From NCBI GenBank assembly GCA_026874595.1, contig CM049311.1, positions 69,111,453 through 69,175,452 on the forward strand: 64,000 nucleotides of DNA, in the 5' to 3' direction. The notes under the pieces are model-generated. The model saw nothing but the letters and a program-made list of their open reading frames with translations. It was not told the DNA's origin and searched no databases. The DNA is from Sipunculus nudus (Eukaryota > Annelida > Sipuncula > Golfingiida > Sipunculidae). Shown here piece by piece: positions 12,007 to 21,343 of this stretch; positions within the stretch are counted from its first letter, which is position 1, and the number at the start of each line of letters is the position of its first letter. The translations under genes were made by a program, and so were the position numbers.

Positions 12007-12630
12007 GTTTTACTATATAAGTGACATCAAATCAGACTGCTGGACCTATTGTTATGGGTCAGGCACTGTCTTTTTTACTATATAAGTGACATAAAATAAA
12101 ACTGCTGGACTAATAGCTCAGTTGTTGCGGGTCCAGCACTGTCTCTTTTACTATTTAATTGACATAAAATAAAACTGCCGGACCAATAGCTCAGTTGTTG
12201 CGGGTCCAGCACTGTCTCTTTTACTATACAAGTGACATAAAATAAAACTGCCGGACCAATAGCTCATTTGTTGCGGATCTGGCAGTCTCTTTTTTTTGCT
12301 ATATAAGTGACATAAAATAAAACTGCCGGACCAATAGCTCAGTTGTTGCGGGTCCGGCACCGTCTCTTTTACTTTACAAGTGACATAAAATAAAACTGCT
12401 GGACCAATAGCTCAATTGTTGCGGGTCTGGCACTGTCTTTTTTACTATATAAGTGACATAAAATAAAACTGCTGGACTAATAGCTCAGTTGTTGCGGGTC
12501 CAGCACTGTCTCTTTTACTATTTAATTGACATAAAATAAAACTGCCGGTCCAATAGCTCAATTGTTGCGGATCCGGCACTGTCTTTTTTACTATATATGT
12601 GACATAAAATAAAACTGCCGGACCAATAGC
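12007..12630 (+). repeat. Array of about 8 units of ~73 bp, each with a hairpin and A-box-like motif
   Basis: Each unit reads ACTATATAAGTGACATAAAA, then AACTGC, a stem arm GCCGGACC (or GCTGGACC), AATAGCTCAGTTGTTGCG, the other arm GGTCCGGC (or GGTCCAGC), and a T-run. Several units keep the stem despite base changes. TAGCTCAGTTG is tRNA box-A-like and the following TCTCTTTT could end Pol III transcription. Function is unknown. Subterminal tandem arrays are known in some Mutator-like families. Confidence 0.85.
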
Positions 12631-12639
12631 AACAGCCTC

Positions 12640-14014
12640 TTAAGGCAGCAATTCATATTAAACTTTCCCCTTGACACTTCTAAATGACATCTGCATCGAA
12701 TATGATACTTAATTTGAAAGTGCACAAAGTATTTATTCAGTTTTCCACAGAAACCTCACCCGGAGACGACCTGGAGATCGTCCGGAGACTGCTATCTTGC
12801 CCGGAGATCTGCCAATGAGTGCTTCCCACTGATTCCCACTCGCCACAACAGATGCCGCCACATACATGGCTGACTTCCCCGCTCTGATATGTTATATCGT
12901 TTACGAGTCTAATTGATTGGAACTGGCACTAAAATATGTATATTGTTTAAAAAACTTTAATAAACTAATCATACATATATTCTCTTGACCAATTTTCTAT
13001 TTCTGAAAACTTTTGAATGTTTGTAATATGTTTATAACTAATTATATTTACTTGCATATTATACAGAATATTTTCTGTAAGTATAATTTTTATAGTAAAA
13101 TATGTGATAACATATAAAATAGTTTAATTTGATATTTACATATAGAAATTATCGTAACCTCAACTATCCTTAATTTTTTAATGGTATATAGGGTATGCAT
13201 TAAATATGGAATTATATAAATTATAAAACATATAAAATAGTATGTTTAATATGTGGTTTACTTAATATTGAAATTATAAAACATATAAAAACTATGTCAA
13301 AATTGTGGTTTACTTATTCGGCACTAAGACCAGAATTGAACGGGTTTAAAACGTAATTATAAAGAAAGGGCAGCGGAGGATATCCCCATCAAAGTTAATT
13401 GATTACTAAATTATGGATTCTCTTCCTGGCGCCCCTGGGCTTTCAGGCAGGTGCTGGTGTGTACACAGTTATAACGGGGAAACCTCATTAACGGTATGGG
13501 TCATCCAGAGACATGGCCAATTTGGCTATTTAATAATAAACTAATTAAACTCATTAATTTCCGTTGCGCACCGTTGAAGTCAAACGAATTCATTTATGGA
13601 TTAATATTGTTTATGTACAGACAGTGATGAACAAGAGACCTTGGCAGGGTAATTAATCCTTTGTAGCTGTTTGAAGTACTGTAATCCTATTATCCTTTGA
13701 TCGTACGGTCCACTAACAAAACTCCTTCTCTCTATCTCTCCAACACACAATCTTAATACAAGCTTCCCTATACATCCTACCATCTCTCATTCTCCTCTCT
13801 TTTTCTCCCCCCCCCCCCAGTCTCTCTCTCTCTCTCTTTCTCTCTCTCACCCACACACACACACACATACAGTCTAAATTTGTTTCCCTAAATCTATGCA
13901 ATTATGTTAATGTGTGATATGAAGTACAGCATATATAGTCAAAAAATAAAATCCCACCAGATACCAGTTTATTTTTTTTTTATATTAAGAGTATTTTCCT
14001 CCCATCTGTTCCAG
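12640..14014. other. Inner part of T2 left terminal repeat and AT-rich interior
   Basis: 12642-12960 pairs with 16140-16440 as the inner terminal repeat. 12960-13900 is AT-rich with no coding exon, ending in a C-run and (TC)n/(CA)n tract at 13808-13870. Confidence 0.6.
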
Positions 14015-15856
14015 ATGATTGGTGCTGCAATCAGTATTCATGGGAAAACAATGAGGTATGGTATGGATGTAATCGATCAAAAACGCAAACTAAATGTTTC
14101 ACTAATGTTTCGGCGTAGTATAAAAAGGGTGGCTAGACAAACGGGTAGAAAACAGCCGAGAAAATCAGATTTCGTGTACGAATTTGAAGCTGCTCCCGAT
14201 ACCGATGTTTCCATGATAACCTCGCCTAGAAATAGAACTCTGCAATCTCCCGAGCTAGATGACCCGGTTCCCGTTTTGAAACAAAAAACTAAACAGGGTA
14301 CTGTTAATAAAGTTTTAACACAAGCTACCCGGCCAAAACACCATTATATAATGTTACAGTTAAAAAAAACACCGAAATCAATTTTGAAAAATTCAGAACA
14401 GAAACGAGTGAGAATTAGACTTAATTTTTGCAAGAGTAATAGTAACAGTAAAGAAAAAAGTAAAGACGACAGTTCATACTTGCTTCCAACTCCTAATTGT
14501 AGTCCAGTAGGGATGCCCGAAAGCATTATCGATACCCAATCTTTTGGAATAAGTGCATCCTCTGCACCAAAACAGACCACAAATAAAATAACCCAGGAAC
14601 ATTGTGTGACCCCTAACGAATGTAATGGCCCTTTAAGCGATATTCGCAGGGGCGGATCCAGGATTTAGGAAAAGGGGGGGTCCAACCCAGGGGGACAAAT
14701 GTGAACCCTAAAAAAAGGTCCTCAGGTCTGAAAAAGGGGGGGTCCAGGCGGCAAAATTTTGTCTGAAGCCCTTAAAAAAACGTTGTTTCTGGTGAAAAAG
14801 GGGGGGTCCGGACCCCCTGGACCCCCCCTGGATCCGCTTCTGATTCGTAAAGTAATCCTCGAAGATAACATCAACAAAAAACAAAAAAGAAATCGACTCT
14901 CGCTAAAATGAAATAAATTGCCAACATTAGAAAACAACGTTTCAGTTAAAAAGAGAAAAGCAAATCCGATATCGCCAATTTTAGTACATAATTCGCCAGA
15001 AAAAGATACTTGCCGAGCAAGGTAGTGCCTGCATGAATTCAGACTAACAGTTCAAAACAAAAGAGAAATAGAAAACGATTCTTGGCTTTCTGATAAGCAT
15101 ATCCGTGCTGTGCAAATAATTTGACAAAAACAATATCCAGAAATTATTGGATTCCAAGATACTACTCTAACACCTTGCTTCAGTGATGAACGAAACAAAT
15201 AGATCGTGCCTGAAACAGGTTTATAAAATATAGGTTCTTGAAAAGGCCCATGTGTACAAATACATTTCACTTGACATTCACATTGACTTATATGGGTCCG
15301 ACCGGATGAGAGGGGTCTGTTTTAATAGATAGTTTGTGTGGGGCTGCAAAGAGTCATACTTCTTCAGCAGAAATACAGCTTTGCCAAATCTACAAATTGG
15401 AGCAATCTAAATTACATGTTTCGGTTGTGAATGCCATGTTACAGAATAATAACTCAGATTGTGGGGTATATGCGATCGCCAACGCGGTTGAATTTTCCAA
15501 CAATCGGCTGAACAGTTGGTTCAATGATAAAATTAGTGACTTGGTATATGATGAATAAAGAATGAGAACCCATTTAAAAACTGTTTAGAGCAAAAAAATT
15601 TCACACCGTTTCCCAAAATTCAGCGAAAATGTCCTGTCAAGGTTAAACATGTGCACCATGAGATAGTATTACACTGTCCATGCAAATATCCTGACTATTT
15701 TTATGGAAATATGATAACATGTTCAATGTGTGATATATGGTGGCATAGTTTTTGTACCTTTTTTTTATGTACCCTCTGCAAACAATATGCATTCCCAGAG
15801 CAGAAATACAGAGAATATAATGCAATTATTATAAAGTTAAAACAAATTACGTGACT
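14015..15856 (+). pseudogene. Decayed transposon gene: Lys/Ser-rich linker, Ulp1-like (C48) protease, PHD-like zinc finger
   Basis: The exon appears to start after the acceptor CATCTGTTCCAG at 14014. A Lys/Arg/Ser-rich linker is open to 14646, is broken by a MITE, and resumes in the same frame at 14848. It then has stops (first TGA 14909-14911) and reaches NDSWLSDKHIRAVQII near 15080, the usual start of transposon Ulp1-like domains. A frameshift follows. The frame at 15320-15558 shows LIDSL (catalytic Asp region) and QNNNSDCGVYAIANAVEF, containing the Gln and nucleophile Cys of peptidase family C48. The frame at 15651-15854 has CPCKYPDYF, MITCSMCDIWWHSFC and CTLC, a PHD-like Cys/His pattern. 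At least six stops plus frameshifts make it non-functional. The order Ulp1 then PHD fits Mutator/Rehavkus-type elements. Confidence 0.75.
14647..14842. mobile_element. 196-bp MITE with CAG-GCGGATCCAG ends inserted in the Ulp1 gene
   Basis: Ends are CAGGGGCGGATCCAG (left) and, reverse-complemented, CAGAAGCGGATCCAG (right). ATTCG lies directly on both sides (14642-14646 and 14843-14847), giving a 5-bp duplication. The interior is G/C-homopolymer-rich and related to the copy at 22809-23026. Removing it restores the linker reading frame, which dates it after the gene. Confidence 0.85.
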
Positions 15857-16565
15857 ATGAGGCGGGTAAACTTCACAGAGATATATCAGAGTCTGGCGAA
15901 AGGTTGACATTTATCACGGGAAAAAATAAATAAATAAACATAAATAATAATAGTTAATTATAGAATTTTTTATTATATACAGGTAAATATAATTAGATTA
16001 TTAAAGCAGTTTATTATAATATATAAATATATATATATATCAGTATCGTATCAAATACATATCAATTACATATAAATATATTATTATCATTTTATTTAAT
16101 ATCGTTAATATCAGAAAATAAAATTTATATGAATTAACATTCCAGTTAGAAGCTATACATATTTTAGTGCCAGTTCCAATCAATTAGACTCGTAAACAAT
16201 ATAACATATCAGAGCGGGGATGTCAGACATGTATGTGGCGGCATCTGTTGTGGCAAGTGGGAATCAGTGGGAAGCACTCATTGGCGGATCTCCGGGCAAG
16301 ATAGCAGTCTCCTGACAATCTCCAGGTCGTCTTTGGGTGAGGTTTCCTTGGATAACTGAATACTTTGTGCACTTGCAAATTAAGTATCATATTCGATGCG
16401 GATGTCATTTAGAAGTGTCAAGGCGTAGGTTTAATAAGAATTGCTGCCTTATTAATTAAGATATAGCGATCTCCGGGTGTTATTTTGATCTCCGGCCGGA
16501 GATCTCCAGGTTTTAGATACACCCTATTTTCAAATTTCATTGGTAACACATGATACAACTATAAA

Positions 16566-16645
16566 CTGATCTGGCACTACCTGGGTTTGAACCTGCAATC
16601 TCATGAATTCTGACACTGCACTCTAACTCTCTGAGCTAACTTGCT
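16566..16645 (-). repeat. tRNA-like segment in the left arm of T1
   Basis: On the minus strand the segment carries TTAGCTCAGAGAGTTAGAGT (box-A-like) and GGTTCAAACCCAGGTAGTGC (box-B-like). It mirrors 17262-17352. It lacks a full cloverleaf and is judged SINE-like rather than a tRNA gene. Confidence 0.6.
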
Positions 16646-17261
16646 GAGATACGAAACTTGGGTTTCCTGATCATTATAACTCTGATTTTAATTGACCTGA
16701 TGGTCAGTTGTGAAATTAATGTTTTGGTCAATAAATATTTTTTTAAAATTGGGGGCCGTGCCCACAAACCCCCGCTTTGGTTAGTAACCCAGGTTTAATT
16801 AATCAACATATATACCATCCCTGTCCAACTGTGATCCTCAGGGCACCTCAGTTGTAACAAAACATACATGTACTACTCCTATAAGATATGCTTGTTTGAC
16901 TCCTATCTCTTTAGGACTCTTTTTCCTTTCCTGGTATATCCATATTTCCATCTTGAACACTGTCTGATTCTAACACATTTCACAGCATGTCCTCCATTTT
17001 TGAGGTGTTGCATAAAATATTGTTTCTCAGATTTTTCCTCCCTCTCCTTAAATATTATCCTTGGTTTTTAGGCTAAGCCGGGGTTTGGGGGTGCGGCCCC
17101 CAATTTTAAATAAATATATATGTTGATTAATTAAACCTGGGTTACTAACCAAAGCGGGGGTTTGGTATATAAAAATATTTAATGACAAAAACATTAATTT
17201 CACCAATGACCATCATGGTGGCACTACTGTGAAACAGAGTTATAATTATCAGGAAACCCCA

Positions 17262-17352
17262 TTCTGGTATCTCAGCAAGTTAGCTCAGATAGTTCGAGTG
17301 CAGTGTCAGGCATCATGAGATTACAGGTTCAAACCCAGGTAGTGCCAGGTCA
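17262..17352 (+). repeat. tRNA-like segment in the right arm of T1
   Basis: TTAGCTCAGATAGTTCGAGT and, about 40 bp later, GGTTCAAACCCAGGTAGTGC resemble Pol III boxes A and B. The opposite arm has the inverted copy, so T1 may descend from two inverted tRNA-derived SINEs. Confidence 0.6.
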
Positions 17353-17543
17353 GATAACAGATATATTATGTGTTACCAATAATATAAGACTAGTAGGCAG
17401 GCAGACAGATTGAAAATGAGTCTGGTAAGTGCATGAGGGGGGTAGTAGTAAGATGAGACATATTATGGTTCATTTTGTCCCTTAACCGGTAGGACGGATT
17501 CTATAATTGCTCCCATTTTTACGCGCTGCATAGCGGACAAAAT

Positions 17544-17822
17544 TTAGTTTTTCAGCTTTGCTTTGCAGAGCTGCACAGAGCTGGTGTTTGATGTGGATAC
17601 CCCAGTGTATTTGCATGGACTCAACATTTTCTGCAGTGCAGCCTTCGGTGTGAACAGGCCTTTATTCTTAGTGGAGTCAACCAGAAACAGCGGCAGTACC
17701 GTAGGCGCCACCTTGTCTTTGGGCTGATAAAAAAAGACTGACTGGGCTTCTTCAATAGCAATGTCATTTGACCTTTCCCCCCCCCCCCCCCAGTGAATTT
17801 GTTGAAAAAAGTGCAAGCACAT
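17544..17822 (-). CDS. Unassigned minus-strand reading frame beside T1
   Basis: The open frame includes AIEEAQSVFFYQPKDKVAPT, then LPLFLVDSTKNKGLFTP, and ends LCKAKLKN followed by a stop. Composition is protein-like from about 17770 downward. Before that it passes through a G-run at 17777-17792, which is unlikely to be translated. No family is recognised. It could be a terminal exon, an old pseudogene, or transposon sequence next to the T1 end. Confidence 0.25.
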   Translation of the reverse strand: MCLHFFQQIHWGGGGERSNDIAIEEAQSVFFYQPKDKVAPTVLPLFLVDSTKNKGLFTPKAALQKMLSPCKYTGVSTSNTSSVQLCKAKLKN

Positions 17823-20800
17823 ATCCTAAAAACAGATTAGACTGATCTTTACCTATCAAGATTTGCAATAAATCCACTATTTTAATATGTTCTGGTCATC
17901 CATTACACAGGTCTGAAAGAAACACGGTGTTCCCTCAGTAAAATGGCGTAAAATTAATCATTAACTGAATTTGCTACTAGACCCCGGGCCTGAGTGATTT
18001 TCCAAAAAAAATGTTCAGAAAATATCTTGTCCCCCAATGCTTTCTGAAAAACAAAGTTCTAATGTACATTGAAACTTTATTTCTTGCTTTAAAGCTGTTG
18101 GCATCCATAAAAAAATTATAGATGCATTTTATATGAACTGCAAAGTTTGAAATTCCTCATAAACATTCAAAATTACCACCTAACAGAAACAAATATATAA
18201 ATATGCACAGGCAATTCTAATATGCATAGTTACATACACATACATTTATACATCATATATATATGAACATGAGCACATTTACCAAAAAAGTATTTTATAC
18301 AATATATTCAGCTAATATTCTACAAGGTGATATTTCTCACTACCATGAAAGCTAGCTCCTTCTCTTTGATGGGTTATAAATACTTGCTTAACATCTTAGC
18401 CAGACTAGTGTGTGTGTGTGTATGTGTGTAATCATGTGGTTGATCATCACAGATTTTTTTTTAGACTTCATCGGTCTCCAGTTTGACTCTGACGCTTCCG
18501 TGACTAACATTGTGAGTAACGTAACCTAGATCAAAAGGAGAGGTATCCTTATTATCCCTGACTACTTGATGGATGTGTTTTCGTAAGGGTTTATTTTGCA
18601 GCTCATTTCGCTCTTGGACAACCCTAAAAGATTTATGGGTGAATTCCTTTATTAACATGAGCCAGCCCAGACTAACATACCCAAGCAAATGGCTTTAAGG
18701 TCCGGGCAGCAACGGAATAAGGTAATTTCTAGAAAATATTGATCAGGTACATTTATGCTAAACCTAACACCGGTTATACATTTAAAAAAATAAACACATG
18801 TCACCTCCCAGATGCCTCCCAATATGGCATTTAACCTCATGAGCAACATATGATGGGGCATGTGATTTGGCATGTGACATCTGACGTGGTGCTCAAGTGC
18901 TGTAGTTGCTTGGCCTCCTTCACCAATGATAAAGATGATATCTAAGTGAATGATTTATTATTATCTATTTACTATTAGGCCCAAAGATTTGGAGATATTC
19001 AGAGTAGATAGAGAACAGATGAAAAGCTTAGGTCTATAAATAATCAACTGGATGCAAGGTAAGATCAAGCTGACTTGACAAGGCTGCTTGCTTAGTGAAT
19101 GTTGTGTTGGTCTCTTTCTACAAGAGGTTCATGATCAAAAGGCAGAGAATCAACGGAGAGTTTTTATATGCACAGAAAGGTTGGGGACAAACATTCAAAT
19201 TAATCAGCTGAAATCTGCAAATATATTACACCTAAGATATTTGTCCACTGTTAAATGACCAGTTTAATTAATAAATTTTACATATCGATTAGTATTAAGA
19301 GTGCAACCAATGGGGTCTTGCGCCCGAGTGAACGTGTTATGCAAAAAATAACACCCGTCTTAGTTGCCTGCTTACACTGAAAGTTCTTAAGGTGAAAAAA
19401 ACATAATATTAATATGTTTCAACAGTTTATTTAGGTACAAATAGTTCCACATACTTGACATAAGTGGTACAACTTTGTATGGTGAGAGTCTACCTCAGGG
19501 GTGGTTGGACAGAACTGTTCATGATCATATAGGTTTAGGCACGTATTTCCTTGTGTAGCATGAAGACATATTATAATTCATACTTATTACCATTAAAACA
19601 TGCTTAGATCACATTGGGACCTTAATTAATGCCAAATGATTATATTGAACAAAATAATGGGCACTTATATATTGCTTCTTCTCCATGCGGGCTCTTTGTA
19701 TCATCAGGTTGTATCAGCTAATGCAAAGAAAGTAAAAGGCATGGTTCTCAGGCACCACCTGCATCAATTTTAACCCCCTGCTTCAAACTTTTTTATTTTG
19801 ATTTTCATATTTCAAGAAGATAAAATAATACAATTTTGATACAATTTCCTTTGTCATGTAGTGCGTTTACCTGTTTAGCCTAAAAAACCTGTTACATTCA
19901 TGCTTTTTCCTGATCATATGAGATTTTTATCGAAACACACAGAAAAAGGGGCAAAAATAAAATATCGCCCGCCCCACTGATTTCTGTAAAAGGTCCCTGA
20001 GAACCTAACATTTTTTTTTGGCCTAATAGGAATCTGGCATGGTTGTTAGCACTATGATGTATGATGGGAAGGATTTTTTTTTTATAAAAATGAGGTTCTA
20101 TCCTTGAATGCCAGCTACTTTTGCAGGGGAGAGATACATTCGCATATATTCCCCACTTAATTTGGATAAAATTCCTACTAGGTCTGTCCACTGATCCGTG
20201 AGGTAGACCCTCACAAGCAAGTTGTGCTGTTTGTACCTACAGTGTATTGTGCAAACCATAACAAAACCATGCAGGTGTATAGAATTTACAAGAGCTGAAC
20301 TAATTACATAATAATAATAAATTATACTTTTACTGACATTTACTGATTGATAAAGAAATATTGTGTCAGTATTTATGGTGTATTGACATGCATAAATAAA
20401 AGAAAAAAGAAAAACAATTGACTTTATACACACACAAAGAGTGCATCTAAAAGCTCATGAATCAGTTAAGCAATAGGATTAAATGGAATAAAATAGAAAA
20501 AATAGTATTATTATGATCACAGTAATGGAGTTATTAAGTTAATACAGAATATACCTTTTCTGACTGTACTTTATTGTGCAACTGAAAACAATAAAATAAA
20601 CTCGCCCAGTCTCTCCGTGCTCAAAATAACTGTTCTTAATCTAAATTAATCTAAATAATTAACACTTTTAGCATATTATCTTTCGAGTGACAAAGAAGCC
20701 TGATGATAGCATTTACAAGAGAACTGAAAGGTTTAAAATAAAATGACAGCAAGGGCTTGACATTAATGGTTAACCACATACCCTTGGCAAGTATAACTTC

Positions 20801-21307
20801 CATGAAATGGTGGTAGGACAACCATGAGTGGGCTCCAACTTACCTAACTGGACAAGTGGGTCCAACAACTTTTACCAACAAAAACTTTTACCCAAAGGCC
20901 TGAATCTAACTTACCTTCAGTCAGCCGTTTTCTCTCTTGGAGAAATGAAGTCATATTGTAATACCACTATCTTAAATTAACTCTATATATACATGTTTTT
21001 CAATGCAAATACTAAAGAGAAACATTATGAACAAACAAACATTTAAACATGTTTATCAATTCATTGTAAGATAATCAAGTGGAACACATGATTATGTTTG
21101 TGGCTGTGATCACTGTTTGTTGTAGGACAGGTAAAAATTCATGTAAGGCAAGTAAAAGCTTGTCCTAAGGGGTTAGTACTTTCAGAAATTAATGTGGAGC
21201 CCAGACCACTCATGCTGTCATGAAAGAGGTAAGGATAATATCATTTATTCCTGTTGTATTGAACAACTGGTCTTCTGCTCTGAACTTGAAAGTTTCTTTT
21301 TTTTCAG
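17823..21307. other. Non-coding stretch upstream of WDCP
   Basis: Contains the weak minus-strand exon candidate at 18461-18623 and otherwise AT-rich sequence. The 5' non-coding exon(s) and promoter of WDCP should lie here but cannot be placed from sequence alone. Open frames at 18652-18873, 19898-20191 and 20098-20433 (minus) show no recognisable domain. Confidence 0.5.
18461..18623 (-). CDS. Possible terminal exon on the minus strand
   Basis: An acceptor CATAAATCTTTTAG precedes a frame running VVQERNELQNKPLRKHIHQ to a C-terminus SVRVKLETDEV and a TAG or TAA-type stop at the left end. Polar, protein-like composition. No upstream exon or family was identified, and it lies close upstream of WDCP on the other strand, so it may be a pseudogene fragment. 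Confidence 0.25.
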
Positions 21308-21334
21308 ATGAAGTGTCAAAATAGCACACCTTGA
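21308..21334 (+). promoter_or_regulatory. Possible short uORF in the WDCP leader
   Basis: If the acceptor TTTTTTCAG at 21307 is used, the leader segment begins ATGAAGTGTCAAAATAGC and stops at TGA 21332-21334, 9 bp before the main ATG. It could limit translation. Not proven. Confidence 0.3.
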
Positions 21335-21343
21335 CTTGAAGCA

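Larger units (their letters stand above)
11207..12639 (+). mobile_element. T3: extra block inside the left terminal repeat of T2
   Basis: Comparison with the uninterrupted right repeat shows that the sequence between ATATCTTAATTAA (to 11206) and AAGGCAGCAATTC (from 12642) is extra in the left repeat. TTAA occurs at both edges (11203-11206 and 12640-12643), so a TTAA-targeting insertion is possible, but internal rearrangement of T2 is equally possible. The block holds a palindromic GC-rich segment (CCGGTT..TGCGCAG / CTGCGCA..AACCGG, 11270-11310), the transposase start at 11488 and the tandem array at 12007-12630. Confidence 0.6.
11134..16524 (+). mobile_element. T2: Mutator-like transposon inserted in T1, 9-bp TSD TATTTTCAA
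   Basis: Identical 9-mers TATTTTCAA lie at 11125-11133 and 16525-16533. Terminal repeats begin GGAGGTATCTAAAACC (left) and GGGTGTATCTAAAACC (right, reverse-complemented). They share ~390 bp, including TGCCGCCACATACATG and TGATTGGAACTGGCACTAAA. The left repeat is interrupted between 11206 and 12640. GGAGATC/CCGGAGA motifs recur in both ends and could be transposase sites. A 9-bp TSD, GG termini and an Ulp1+PHD gene fit the Mutator superfamily (Rehavkus-like), by inference. The catalytic transposase core is missing, so this copy is dead. Confidence 0.8.
10998..17513. mobile_element. T1: inverted-repeat element with ~400-bp arms, split by a later insertion
   Basis: The left arm is 10998-11133 continued at 16534-16813. 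The right arm is about 17075-17513, reverse-complemented. Matching landmarks in order on both arms are ATAGAATCCGTCCTACCGGT, CAGACTCATTTTCAAT, GGTAACACAT, GGCACTACCTGGGTTTGAAC, GAGCTAACTTGCTGAGATAC and TTAGTAACCCAGG. Without the insert the element is about 1.1 kb. The ~260-bp spacer (16814-17074) has no coding content. No transposase, so it is non-autonomous or fold-back-like. Confidence 0.8.

Noticed and set aside
12007-12630. CRISPR-like array
   Set aside because: Units are contiguous and diverge gradually with no unique spacers, in a eukaryotic transposon context.
14722-14937. Minus-strand frame with PPGPPLF-type sequence
   Set aside because: Lies in the C/G-rich MITE at 14647-14842; non-coding.
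17262-17352. Functional tRNA gene
   Set aside because: Box-like motifs are present, but no complete cloverleaf with acceptor pairing could be drawn, and an inverted copy exists in the other arm of T1.
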